Positions 34,850-46,889 of a stretch of 64,000 nucleotides of DNA are shown here, one piece after another (within the stretch, counting starts at the first letter, position 1; every line of letters starts with the position of its first letter). This DNA comes from Ephydatia muelleri (lineage: Eukaryota > Porifera > Demospongiae > Spongillida > Spongillidae): the NCBI GenBank assembly GCA_013339895.1, contig JABACO010000002.1:12652192-12716191 (forward strand), given 5' to 3'. Position numbers and translations under genes: made by a program. Below the pieces are notes generated by a model. That model did not search any database. It was not told the DNA's origin and saw only the letters and a program-made list of their open reading frames with translations.

Positions 34850-35342
34850 CATGTATCAAAACATTTCACCAATTGCGCATTACATGAATTATTTCATTTT
34901 CATGCAACTCAATTTTGGGTAACACTTCTGTACACACGTGTAGTGGACCTTTAAAACAACAAAGATTGACCCTTTACATGTACATGGGGGAACTTTTACT
35001 GGTGGGAAGCCTTCCTGTACATCTGATAACAATTAAACACAGCTGCAGCAAGGGGTGGATGCGCATGACTGACTTGTACTGTACACACACGTGTGTAGTC
35101 CTTTCTTTCAACATCAGATAACTAATGTACAATGTAACAGACACAGATGCATGCACAAATAACCTTTTGTACAAACATTGACCTTTACCAGGGAACTGGG
35201 AAGCCTTACTGTACATCTGATAATATGCATGCAAGCGTACAAGAAATGTGTTAATGTGTGCATGACAGGAAGCCACGAGCAACTTACATTAGCACGTAAG
35301 AAAGCAGCCCTTAGACTTTAAATGCTACATACAGCATGCTAT
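34850..35342 (-). other. Helitron intron between 5' exon and Rep
   Basis: Non-coding. Starts with donor GTATGTT after PPKG and ends at ATATAG. The exact phase of the join is uncertain. Confidence 0.5.
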
Positions 35343-35972
35343 TTATAACATACCTTTGGGTGGTAGTGGTAGTTCTACGACCTTCCAATACCGACTCCTT
35401 CTAGCTGCCTTAATGGTAGCTGAATTGCCCCTGTATATCCGCCTTTTAGCAGCACGGTTCTCCTCGACGCCCTCTTGATATCGCTGCCTTTTAGCAGCAC
35501 GGTTCTCCTCGACGCCCTCTTGATATCGCTGCCTTTTAGCAGCACGGTTCTCCTCGACGCCCTCTTGATATCGCTGCCTTTTAGCAGCACGGTTCTCCTC
35601 GACGCCCTCTTGATATCGCTGCCTTTTAGCAGCACGCTTAGATACAACATTTGCGTTGTAGGTGTCGCGTACAGAGGCCTTCTTCTTTTCAGGGTCGGCC
35701 TTGTAGGTGTCGCGTACAGAGGCCTTCTTCTTTTCTGGGTCGGCCTTGTAGGTGTCGCGTACAGAGGCCTTCTTTTTTTCTGGGTCGGCCTTGTAGGTGT
35801 CGCGTACAGAGGCCTTCTTCTTTTCAGGGTCGGCCTTGTAGCGCGCTCGGGCTTTAGCCTTGTTCTCTTGTGATAAAATATCTTCTCGTTTTTGGAGGTA
35901 TTCCGCTCGTTGCTTAGATCTCTTCTTTTGATTACGCGAAGGCATTTTTAGAAAAACAACTTCACTAGCCAA
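35343..35972 (-). CDS. Helitron 5' exon, Lys/Arg-rich repeat protein
   Basis: Begins MASEVVFLKMPSRNQKKRSK. Four copies of YKADPEKKKASVRDT (45-bp units), then four copies of AAKRQRYQEGVEENR (45-bp units at 35470-35640, almost identical). Highly basic and helical; likely a nucleic-acid-binding N-terminus of the Rep protein. Ends at a donor after PPKG. Such repeats are common at the N-terminus of invertebrate Helitron proteins. Confidence 0.7.
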   Translation of the reverse strand: MASEVVFLKMPSRNQKKRSKQRAEYLQKREDILSQENKAKARARYKADPEKKKASVRDTYKADPEKKKASVRDTYKADPEKKKASVRDTYKADPEKKKASVRDTYNANVVSKRAAKRQRYQEGVEENRAAKRQRYQEGVEENRAAKRQRYQEGVEENRAAKRQRYQEGVEENRAAKRRIYRGNSATIKAARRSRYWKVVELPLPPKGML

Positions 35973-36510
35973 AGTAAGTAACGACTAAACTGCGATAGGA
36001 ACACCAAATAAATTTAGTGTCTGTTGGAGTATTTATACTCCCTAAAATTATACATTTTATTAAGAACTTGCTAGAACTTGCTAGATGGCCATAGAACTTG
36101 CAACCAAATAAGGTATTTCTCGCTGTAGTTTCTTTCTAGATGTGATATGTGTCCAAATGACATGCTAGGATAACGTGCCGGTAAATTCTGAAGAGATTGG
36201 TACTATTGTCGTTCTTTAAAACCGTTCGTAGCTCGAGTTATACCTTCCTAAGGAAGAAGAAGAAGACGACGACGACGAACAATTTTTTTGGGAATGGGCA
36301 CGAGAAGCAAATTCTTTGTTTGTCTGGAAGCGCATAGTTTAATGACATGAAACTAGCATGAAAACGTAGATCTTGGTGTTGTCGTTCGATTGCTGCAACG
36401 AGATAAGTGATCCGTTTCTCCGTTGTCCCTCCCGACGCGATTTAAAAATTTTAATGACATTCATCATTCCTCAATCAATCCTATATTGAACCTGCTGACG
36501 CAGGTTCAGA
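35973..36510 (-). promoter_or_regulatory. Helitron 5' leader and terminal hairpin
   Basis: 538 nt between the element end and the first ATG. Contains the end hairpin GAACCTGC/GCAGGTTC (36489-36508) and presumably the promoter. A GAAGAAGAAGAAGACGACGA microsatellite lies at 36254-36280. Confidence 0.5.
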
Positions 36511-36613
36511 TTCATAGACTATACAACTGCAGTACATTTGCAGGCTACCATTAACCTCTCCCGGGCCCAATCATGTTCTGCAATACTGCATGAGTGCTGT
36601 GGGCTTCCGACTT

Positions 36614-36614
<1 letters not shown>

Positions 36615-36644
<30 letters not shown>

Positions 36645-36657
36645 TGGGGGGGGGGGT
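36615..36657 (+). repeat. Poly(G) run upstream of G2
   Basis: G run of about 40 with one or two T interruptions, at the position paralogous to 2503-2525. Confidence 0.8.
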
Positions 36658-37285
36658 AGGCTGCGGTTTAGAAAAGCAGTGCCACTGACTCCGCAACATT
36701 CTCGCTTGCATAGCGATGTGATGCAACACTTGCACGCGGCATGGCTGGTTTGCTGTATAACTTTCTACATTCTATACATGTACATGTTTGTAAGGAACAT
36801 CACCAATGATCATTACTGTATGAGCTCAAACAGGTTTATTGCAAAGAGCAAAAATATAGAATCAATCCTCAAGCATGGATTCTATTAGCATCAATTTTAA
36901 AAAGCTAACCACCGCAGATAACTCATCTGCTTGGTGACTGTTAGCCCAATTTCGTACCAGATGCATGATCAACTAGCAAGCAGCACGCATGAATAGAACA
37001 TGCATGCATGTCATGAATGCCTAGTCAGATATATATTTCTCAACGCGTATGATCGGACAACACGCTTGTACATGTATCAGATAATATAGTAGGCTGCAGC
37101 TGATATAGTAGTTATACATTTTGAACAATGACGTAGTTTTGTTCAAGCACTTGACAGAGAGCATGTTGTTACGTACAAAATTGTAATATCTATTCCAGTG
37201 TCTGTGCATGGTCAGTTCTGGTGTAAAATGGCGATGTCCATATGATAGGGTATCCATATTTGGAACAGGAAAATATTTCTTAAAC

Positions 37286-40200
37286 ATGGCGTCACTAACG
37301 TACGAGGATGGCAGTCGTCAGGGACATGCTAACGTTGGAACACCGTCTCACGTGAGGATCTACGCACTCGATGTCAAGTTTACGCACACAAACACGTAAC
37401 TATACGTACAAAAGCATTTCAAGTTGTAAGACGGACTCACGACAGAATGGGCTGGCCCGCTGCCTTTGACCCACAGTGCAGTACCCTACTTTAAATAGCC
37501 GTATTACTTGTTTCTTTTTTTTTTTTTTACTTCCCTTTTTTTTTTTCCACCGTAAAGAAATCCTCCAATGAGGAAGTGGAATTACGCACACGACAGCACC
37601 AGCCCACACGTGTGGACGAGGACACAAGTAACTTGTGCCAGAACGCGGGAAACGGGCACCCGCGCCGCGGAGGAAGCGTGTCGGGCAGCACCAGCTCCGG
37701 TTGGGTAGTCACAGGGAACCCGAGGGTATCGCCGCCTCGGGGCGACGCGGGCACTCCTGCCATAGAGGCTGACCGAGGCAACGTGATCGACCCTCTTTCG
37801 GGTGAGGGAGAGGCTTTGCAGCGGGTACAGCTCAAGACGCCTGGACAGTTAGGCGGCGAGCAAGTGACACTCACTTCGCGTGTCGGGGAGTCTCAAGGGG
37901 GAAGTGTTGCTGAAACACGCCGCTTGCAGAAGACCCATTGTGAGACAACGTCTATAGCGGAAGCGGGCAAGCTGTGTGGCGATGGGTTGCGAGTCAAGCC
38001 ACGTGATTATGGGTGTGAGCACGACGCCATCTTGCATATAGGAGAGGAATGCTGTGACAAGGTAACACCATTTCGGTATCAGCCATTGAACACCATGTTG
38101 AATGCATTTAGTGTTAACCTTTCATGCTGTATTCCGTGCTGAATGTGTTTCTGTTGTCGTTCCTACAAGTTTTATGTGTATTCAAATGCATGACTGTGTG
38201 ATTTTAGGAAGTGCTGAAGTGCTTAACTTGAATACTGGCTGCATCTTTGCTATACTAAAAAGGGCATTGAGTTGCCTCTCTATGAGCAAGTCCAAAAACT
38301 GAGAGAGGAAATACGCAAACTAAAAGAGGAAAATCTTCGATTTCAGTTGGCAGAGGTTAGTTACAGTATCTACCTGGTTTATCAAGTTTATTTATTTCTG
38401 TTATGTTGATTCTACCGCTGCGTGCCCGAGGCATGCAGTTCATGACATTTGGTGAAGGTCCTGTGTTGGGGTTAAATTAATTTATATGTTGAGATAAATT
38501 ATGGTGCAAATTGAAGAGGTAGATTAGAATACAAAATTCTGTTCATCATGACGCTTACATGTAATTCTCTTCTCTATTCTTGTCCCTTTTTGGGGCAATG
38601 ATGCCTTTTTTACTCAAAGGCAATGGAACAATGCACCAATCATGGTAGCCAGCCTCATGGGCAAGACACCATTCTGTTACATCAGGAGAATGCAAGCCTT
38701 AAAGAGAAAGTCGTAATGCTGGAGATACAGGTGATTAGAAGTGTGTGTAATGACTCCTGTGTGTACATTGATTCCTGCGGGTGTACATTGTCTCCTGTGG
38801 GTGTACATTTGACTCTTGTGGGTGTACATTGTCTCCTGTGGGTGTACATTTGACTCTTGTGGGTGTACATTTGACTCTTGTGGGTGTGCATTTGACTCTC
38901 GTGGGTGTAGATTTGACTCTCGTGGGTGTAGATTTGACTCTTGTGGGTGTGCATTTGACTCTTGTGGGTGTACATTTGACTCTTGTGGGTGTGCATTTGA
39001 CTCTTGTGGGTGTACATTTGACTCTTGTGGGTGTACATTTATGACCACATTATAAGGGTGACCACAAAAGGATGCAACCAATTTTGAAAAGTGTTTAACT
39101 TTCAGCACTAATGAGACACCTAACTTTGTCAGATTACAATTTGGTCATTAAGCTATTTTTGTTTAGTAAATGTTGGGGTCTGATCTGACATTGTTAGGTT
39201 CAATATCTCTCTCAACCCTAACTGCTAAAAGGTAGCGCTTTTCAAAATTGATTGCATTCCTTTCGTAGACACCTGGTTATGTGTGTCAATAGAAGACTCA
39301 TTATCTACTGTACATGTAGCTTGCTGGTTATAAAGAAGACTTTGCTACAGAGAGAAAGGACAGAGAAAAGGCAGTTGAAAACACTGAGAAGATAAAGAGT
39401 GAACTCAAGACATTGCAGAAAGATCTCGAGCAGCACAAGATCCTTCTTGAGGACATGGAAACTGCCATTGGAGTTCAGACCCAAAACTGCAAGCAAATGC
39501 TACGTGAATTGAAGGAGAAGCTGGAGGCAGCCAAGGAGGAGATAGCAGTGAAGGTGGCCCAGGTGAAGCAGTACCAGAAACAGGTGGAGGCTTACAAGGG
39601 ACAGGTATGATCATATGAAGAGGATAGTGGTCCAATTACATCTCTGACTACACACATTGTGTACATATAGGTTGCTCAGCATGTTACAAACGAAGAGGCT
39701 CAGAAAGAGGTATTCTGTGGAATGGTTATAATATAATTGCTAAACATGTGTGTGATTGCAAGGACACTGTAGTGAAATGCATGTATAAGCACATCATGGG
39801 CAGACATGCATACAAGAAGTTCTGATCCTTGGAATGCACATGTATGCATGCATGCATTTTGTGTAATGCTGTCTCGTTTGTTTTTAAACAGGCGTTCGAA
39901 ACTTTGATAATAGAAATTGATAAGGTAATGGAATGCAAGTCGCTCAAATGCGCACACACTTCACACATATCTATGCTCTCTCCGAATGCAGGGCAAAACA
40001 CGGTCTTGTACAAGAAACACTAATGATGAACAGGTACAGCAATGGTGTCATTTCAGACACACACACACACCACACACACACACACACACTGTGCACATAG
40101 TGTTAAGAAAATAGCAACCAATTTATGAATCGAGGCAAAATGACAAGATAATCCCTGTGGGTTTCTTGACTGCAGTAGTTAAAAATGTTAAACATTTAAC

Positions 40201-41398
40201 CCCCTAGACTACTTACCCCGAAAGGAGGGGGGAGGTTATTCCATGCCAAATTAGAGAGTTTTTGTCACCATGATAACATCCGAATTGTTAATTAGCCATA
40301 TATTTCAATGCAAGCATTACATTTCTATTGCACATACTGGAAATTTTATCATGTATGCTAGGTCTCTAAACAATGAACAATTGACCACAATCTTGTTAAA
40401 GCATAATGACATGGTAACTGTATAATATTTAATATGGATGTGATACATGTATATGATGTCATTATATGTGCATGCCTAGGTATGGATTTTGTTTGTGTGT
40501 TTGGCCCCATGTTGGGTGAGAGCATTATCCATTAAAATGCACTATACAGTAGAATCTAGCTGTAGTGTGCGTGTTTGGGACAATCTATTTATAAGCAAAT
40601 GCACATTTTACATTCAAGGCAGCCACTGGTGCAGAACTGTTGACGAAAGTGTCTGCTGATGGGTGCCCAGACCCACACCAGTCGTTGGATACAGCTCTTA
40701 ACCCTGTGGGACATAACGAAGAAAGCTCGTCTGTTGGCACAGGAGCCCTCCTACCCAGTCCCAACGGAAACCCTCGGCAGCCCCTCACTTCTCCTGCTTG
40801 TCTGGACAGCGGGATTGCATCCCTGGCTCCAGTTTGTGATACAAACAAGAGTCAAGAAGCTGTGCCGATCCAGATACCCAGTCAGGTGCACATTCCAAGT
40901 CACGTACCGGTTCAAAACCATTCGACTCTTCCAAGTTCGATACCGATACCGATATCAGGTCGTCATGACAACCACATGTCCACCGCTCCACATCTTGACA
41001 GCAATATTGTTATTGGGTCTGTGGACGACGGATCCAACCTGCCCCTTCCGATGATGTTACCCCGCAAGAGGCTTTCACTCGATTCGCAGGAGCAGGCGGG
41101 CTCTGATTGGGAGAAACCTGGCGGCAGTGAACCTCAGGCTCCTCGACGTGTGCCCCACGTGCGCAGACCGGACTACGTCAGCGAGGGAGACCTGTGTGCG
41201 GACATCAGTGAGGATATCCACGCTGAAGCTGAAAGGGTTGTGGGTGGGGCCACCCGAGGTATGGACTCCGCCCTAAACACGTGCGCTCCCTTGGATCCAA
41301 ACCTGCAGTGCATATGCTGTGGATGGATGTTCAGAAAGGGGGAGATTCAGATATTCAAGAAGCATGTGCTGGAGTGTACAAGACGTGGAAACCTTTAG
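37286..41398 (+). CDS. G2: NEMO/optineurin/ABIN-like ubiquitin-binding adaptor
   Basis: Nine exons, all phase 0, every junction GT-AG: 37286-37351, 37558-38061, 38263-38355, 38620-38730, 39320-39604, 39671-39709, 39892-39924, 39992-40033 and 40619-41398; 650 residues, stop TAG. Residues 1-190 are polar and probably disordered. 191-258 are coiled coil (YEQVQKLREEIRKLKEENLR). 259-353 hold the UBAN signature LAGYKEDFATERKDREKA followed by a long coil ending EEIAVKVAQVKQYQKQVEAY. 354-610 are Ser/Pro-rich. The C-terminus is a zinc finger, CICC-x14-HVLEC, just before the end, as in NEMO and optineurin (HVMEC). UBAN coils bind linear ubiquitin; such adaptors scaffold IKK or TBK1. Length fits optineurin/ABIN1. 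Not assignable to one orthologue. Confidence 0.8.
38750..39045 (+). repeat. 21-bp VNTR in G2 intron 4
   Basis: About 14 copies of a GACTCTTGTGGGTGTACATTT-like unit; the orthologous array in G1 has about eight. Confidence 0.88.
40034..40618 (+). other. G2 intron 8
   Basis: Non-coding, with a (CA)n tract at 40058-40089. Nothing else recognised. Confidence 0.5.
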
Positions 41399-42121
41399 GA
41401 ATGGGGAATGGAGTGCCATCCAAAGTTACGTGTATATGTACAGTGTATAGAATCCTGTGATGTACACTATATGTCCTCTATGTGTGTCTGTGTGTTGAAG
41501 TATATTAGTACCCAGACCCAAGCTGCGGATAGTAGATGCGTAAGCTGGGTGTTGCTGTCGATCAATTAGGCAGCCTGCACGAAGCTACTGTCAGAGGTGG
41601 TGCTGGAGGCGCAAAAGGAAGAGTTGCTAACGGCATCAGAGCACGGTGATGAAGTTCTAGAACTGTTGTTAGAACTTAGAAGCATGTGACAAAAAGATAC
41701 AGAAAAGCTAGCTGTATTTATCTTGGAGGGTTTGCAAGACTACAGTAAAGTAGTCACGTCCCCAGGCCATATTTGTATATTAAAGTTAGCGGGACAAATA
41801 TATTTTTTGTCCAGCTAACATTAATATACAAATAGGACCTGGGGACGAGGCTAATAGTAAAGCTGCCCTACACAATCTAAAGTATTACATGGTCAGCTTT
41901 TCACCACTTTTTGGACAAAGTGGGTATCGTACTTCGCAAATGACAGTTTTATAGTCAAAAAGTATATTTATTGACGTAGAATAGCTTCTGGACACTTACT
42001 ATGCACTGAAGTAGCGAAAGAATTCAAGTAAAGCATTTTTTCCAGTTGGCAAATCGATTCCTCGGCGTCCTAAAGTGCATATTCATCGGAAGTTAGGAAA
42101 ACTGTCAGTGTTCTTCGAGCT
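41399..42121. other. Downstream of G2, with a small MITE
   Basis: Presumed 3' UTR and intergenic DNA. 41757-41852 is a foldable element: CGTCCCCAGGCCATATTTGT is mirrored by ACAAATAGGACCTGGGGACG, about 42-bp arms. Confidence 0.5.
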
Positions 42122-42536
42122 ACCCACTAATTGTATTCATCCTTCCCTCTAATCGAATAGTTTTGAATGTGGTGGAGAAGCACTTGCCTTGCAAATTTCT
42201 TCGCGTCCATGTAGAATGCACGTGCAGAAGATTAATGCACACTCACTGAACCTGACCCTATGCACTGAAAAAAGAATTCAACTGCCCACTTGGGTAGACA
42301 CGATGCCCTTGCGTGTGCAAACTTCACTTAAAAGAGTTACCACATACCCAGCAGTATGCACACATGTGCATCTACTGCGTCTTCACATGCTGGATGGAAT
42401 TTGTATTTCAGTGCATTGGGTCAAGTTGAGTGAGTGCAAATGCATTAAACTTCATTCTACATGGACGGAAGGTAAGTGCTTCTCCACCACATCCATAACC
42501 ATCTAATTAGAGGTAAGGATGAATAGAATTAGTGGG
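42122..42536. mobile_element. MITE with about 150-bp inverted arms
   Basis: CCCACTAATTGTATTCATCC at the left mirrors GGATGAATAGAATTAGTGGG at the right. The arms continue through GTGGTGGAGAAGCACTTGCC and its complement. No coding capacity and no clear duplication. Confidence 0.6.
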
Positions 42537-42539
42537 GTC

Positions 42540-42732
42540 ATTCAAATGTACATCTACCTGCACTGTAGTATTCTGTTCTCATTGCAATAATTTGCATTGA
42601 TATTTGTATCTTGGAAGATACACATGATTACACCTGACTGATCGTAACTTTACTCCAGAGTATATCTGTTAATGACCAGCTCCCACATCAATCTGCATCA
42701 CAGACAGTATTGCTCCGAAACCTTGTGCTAGA
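42540..42732 (+). pseudogene. Orphan copy of the UBAN-kinase tail exon
   Basis: Matches the last exon region of K2 (50150-50300) and K3 (62090-62250). After TTTACTCCAG it encodes SISVNDQLPHQSASQTVLLR and a few residues to a stop. No kinase precedes it, so it is a stranded duplicate. It shares CTTGTGCTAGAATGAAG with K3, showing that K2 lost this part. Confidence 0.55.
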
Positions 42733-42739
42733 ATGAAGT

Positions 42740-43490
42740 TTTTTTCCATCTGCGCCTGAAGAACAAACGTATCAGACGGTTTCAAAAACTAGTTGCGAGT
42801 TTTGGAAAAGGTTTCAAACTGAGATAAAGCATTGACATGTGAACATGGACAACATGGAAACATCAAATGATATCGTATGTTATATTGTGTTATTCATGGG
42901 TGATTTGTGTTTTGTGTGTGGTTCCTGACCTCAATATTCTATGAAAATACAAACTAAGTCCAATCAAAACAATATTCTTAAGTCCCACAGAACGTACATC
43001 TACATGTACAAGAAAAACTTATATTTCAGAAAATCATGCAACACGGTAACCTCAATGGTAGTATTATAAGAGCCCTCACCCTATATAATTGTACGTAATT
43101 TTAAACACATACAAAAACAGTGGGAGGAAGACTGGCAAAAAGAATGCGCAAAATTTGGACACCTAAACTAGACTTCGTAACAGCTTCTTTCTTCTCCCAG
43201 CTCCCAAACCGGTCCCTGGACACTTTCAGGTTCTGATAAGCAGAGACACCGCTAGAAACAAAGCGAGCCAAACGTACAAAGCCTATTGGCCAGAAGCATA
43301 TATGGATCCCACAGACTTTTTCATTATTCCAAAAAATAAAAAACAATCCACAGTGAACACATTGAGTGAGCTCACCACAATACAGAAAAATGAAAAAGAA
43401 ACATAAACCAGCATAGCAAACGATTCATGCATATGATCACATCTCCCCCATGCCTTGCATGGAGCAGTGTCAGGATAGAATGACACATGG
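42740..43490. other. Intergenic stretch, nothing firm
   Basis: No exon or element ends could be supported. 43090-43500 may belong to the retroelement relic that follows. Confidence 0.3.
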
Positions 43491-44865
43491 ACAATCCCAA
43501 GGTCCATTTAATGGCCATCTGTTGGTCTTCGATCATCCTAGGCACAATTTTCTGTGTCAGGCCCTCTCCTACTCACATACAGAAAGTTCTATCTAAGATG
43601 ATCAAAGACCAACCATTCCAAATATATATATTGCATCTTGACAGAGTTTTCCTGTCCCACATACAGAACTCACCTCCTGTCAGTGTCAGCCTCTCAAGCC
43701 TCCTCATTGCCATCCGTCCACCAATTTGGTCTTTCACCTGGATTACAATGGCCATTGAGGCCACTTGCCTTGGCTTATTGAACCCAGTAACAACAGGGCC
43801 ATCCTGGTGGTCTCCTCCTCCAAGGAGATGCTCCCACCTCTACCATCTGTTGATTCTGTTTTTGTTTCTTCGTCTGCCAAGGTTGTCAAGCTATGTGGAA
43901 GATTAAAGATATTCATTTGTATCCCTGAAGTCAAAATCGAATTCGAACACTGGACAGGTCCTACAATGATAGATATATGTGCTGCCAGGATGAGGTCATT
44001 GACCTCTGGTGTCATGCCCACTAGAGCGTTAGTGTCATGGACGCACTCAAGACCTTGACTACAGCAGACCATCTGACATCAGCGATGGGACAGAAGCAAA
44101 CCTGCAGCACTATATCACCATCACATCACCCCTCTGCTTTGCCATCTTGGGTGAGTCGTGCTGCAACTCTGCTCCAATGGACCCAAATGCCAGGAGTAGA
44201 TACTAAAGATGTATGATAGACCTGGTCTACCAGGCAAGGTACCTTTGCAGCTTTGTGTTCTGCTAAGCCATCGAAGTCTCAGATGGTGCTTGGTATCAAG
44301 CCTAGCTTAACTGTTTTGAGGTTCTAAGACTTTGGCCTTTGTTCTCTCTCTTGCTGCCGTCTTCATTGTCTAATCAGGCCGGGCCAATTGGACAATCACC
44401 ATCTTCAGCAGGCAGTCATTGCATTGTCTATATGTCTAAGGTCCCCTTACATCACCCAATCACGGCTTCAACGTGTAAGCCCTGACTTCTCCCAATCCTC
44501 AAAGAGAGCATTCCAGCCAGATTGACGAGATTTTTTGTTTCGGGCTTCCTTCCTGACAACATAGCTCAACTCCTATCTGTGTCAGCCCCACAAACAGCTG
44601 AATGTCTGTGGTCCCTTCCATGGGCTTAGTTTAGTTGGAGTCCAATGAGTTCCTGACTGTAGTGAGGTGGTGGCTAGGTGTGGATATGTCTGGTAGGACT
44701 GTGTGCCCCTTTTACCCTGAGGATGCTCTTGATCCTATTTGTCAGACCTGCAGGAATGGGGGCGGGGCGATGTGGTGGTACAGCACAATCACTTTCGTAA
44801 TGTGTTGGTGGACTTCTGTCAGCATGCTCACCTGAGTGTGAGCATGGAGAAGGGCCGTGGTCTCA
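43490..44865 (+). mobile_element. Degraded retroelement relic (C-terminal part)
   Basis: The 3' part resembles the C-terminal region that follows reverse transcriptase in elements common in sponges and corals: a VVRWWLGVDMSGRTVCPFYP stretch with Cys/His-type spacing, then a segment similar to DVVVDFFQRAHL at 51460. Family and class are not certain. Heavily decayed. Related pieces lie at 51430-51780 and 63550-63900. Confidence 0.42.
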
Positions 44866-45566
44866 ATACCAAGAGAAAATAGATCTACTGGAGAAAGAGA
44901 ATGGATGGTTGAAAAGTAAGAAGTCCATAAAAAGTAAACCAAATGCATATGAGGCATATGTAATGACACTTGAGGGTCAGCTGAGTTCACTGCAAGAGGA
45001 CAACAAAAGCCTGAAATGCATCATTGCAACAATAGAACATACAGATCACAGAACTTCAAAACAGCACGGGGTCGACAGACACTTCATCATTATGCTCAAG
45101 TGACTTAGTGGAGAAACTGAAAACCACTGAGCTGGAACTAATGGCAGTGGAAGAATCGTATCAAAGTGTTCTCACCAAGCTGCAAGTAATCACAAATGAG
45201 GTAGGAACATATTTACTGTTTATTAATTTCCTGTAATTGAACCACTATAGAGGGCGTGTAACATGTCAAGGCATGAACCATTTATCTCAGCATAAACGAA
45301 TAAGATGTTATCAATTTTCTGGTGCTGTCATTGATCTTATTAAATATTTCAAAATCCAAAATTTGAAGTTTTCATCCTGTACAAACATGTACTTGTACGC
45401 TGTGGTGCATTTCTTATGATAGAAGGATGTATTCAGTGACGACTTCGATAAAGAAAGAGAGGACAGGAACAGGCTAGCAGGAGAGAAGGTTCAGGTAATG
45501 AAACAGCTTGAAGATACTAAACAAGAATTAGCTGGAGGCTTACAAGCATCAGCTGGAGCAGGTTCT

Positions 45567-46889
45567 GTGTAAACATTTGATAATAGACATTAATGCATGC
45601 ACATGTGCCACTGTATACTGTACCTTGGTTGGGGTGGGGGGGGGGGGGGGGGGGGGGGGGGTTATTCACAATGCACTTGTAAGTCTTCTGACTGATGTTA
45701 TCTACATGCATGTTTATGTGTATGAATGAGTGCTTCTGCATTTTGAGACGCCATGAACATGATGTGTATTGCACACATGCTTTTAGAATCCGTTTGCAAG
45801 TATTAGTGCAAGTACAAATGCAACATGTTTAAATAATAATGTGAACCAAAACATTTATGTGCTTTGCAGAATATTATCAGTGGGCTTTCTGGTAACTACA
45901 TCTCATGTACAGTACATTGAACATGATAACACATTAATATGCTGATCCCTCTACATCTAACTATTATAGAGCAATCGGAAAACTCACTGAACTACAGGTA
46001 TACCAAATAAATAGAACGCTCACTAGATTTCGAACCTTGTTCTACAGACTACAGATACCATATACTTGTATAATATAACATTTGGATTTTCACGGATGTT
46101 GACCCTTGTGATTATATATATATACAGCATGCAATTCAAATCATGATATCTTCCAAACAGTAAACACTATGGACGTCATATTTGCAACACTTCATACCAC
46201 ACTATTTTTCTACGTGAAAATGTATTTGCAGTGTCTTGCCTAAGCACAATGCTGACATTATGATGTCCAAGTGTTCAAAACCGCCACATCTTCAAGTACA
46301 GTGTAGGAGCAGTGAAATTGTTTCAGATTCGGTGTGTACGTAGAGGGCTTCTGTCACTATTGATTTGTTCTGTTCATTAATTTTTACCTTTTCCATTGCT
46401 GAGGTATATCTGTGCAAACATTTTCCGGGTTGTTTTGCACCAATAATTTTGGCAAACCACTCCCAATTAAATTTATCAAGAAAATCATTGGTGGGAATCG
46501 AGTGGGAAGATGTGCAATTTATACTTTCCACAGCTATATATCTGTAATAGATAATTAACAACCAGATGATATCAATAGCGGTAGAACCCCTCTACATACA
46601 CACTGAATTTGAAGTGATTTGAATATTCCTAACTGAAGATGTAGCGATTTAACTTGAACTAATGATCTAACTAACATCTTCCCACTCGATTCCCACCAAT
46701 GATATTTAACTAACTACTAACTGACTTCAATATAAAGCTATAACCATTTAAACCTGTCCTATTCGTTCATGGGCACCCTGTATTGTGAGCATCAATGTTC
46801 TGACCTCATTTTTAGCTATTAACATGTTAACCCTCATCAGTGTAGAGAAAACTGCACATAAATGTATTACAGACCATATTCACCGACAG
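45567..46889 (+). other. K2 intron before the kinase exon
   Basis: Contains a poly(G) run at 45636-45661 and a 29-bp perfect inverted repeat pair (46484-46512 and 46676-46704). A minus-strand ORF here also exists in K3, as expected from recent duplication. A short exon near 45970-46000 is possible but its phase does not fit. Confidence 0.45.

Larger units (their letters stand above)
27144..36510 (-). mobile_element. Composite Helitron (rolling-circle transposon) with OTU domain
   Basis: Orientation minus. The 5' end at 36510 reads TCTGAACCTGCGTCAGCAGG, i.e. a TC start followed by an 8-bp-stem hairpin. The 3' end at 27144 reads TTTACTTG, a variant of the usual CTRR. The host sequence is continuous across it: GATTATA ends at 27143 and TTCATAG starts at 36511, and the unoccupied paralogous site is GATTATA/TTCATAG at 2436/2437. 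Insertion between A and T without duplication is the Helitron hallmark. Content from 5' to 3': repeat-rich exon, Rep, PIF1-like helicase, OTU, then a second copy of the 5' exons, a Gly/Ala-rich segment and a foldback 3' end. At least two frame breaks in the coding region mean this copy is probably not autonomous. Confidence 0.82.

Noticed and set aside
46292-46561. Minus-strand ORF conserved between K2 and K3 introns
   Set aside because: Conservation is explained by recent tandem duplication; no domain, and it overlaps an inverted repeat.
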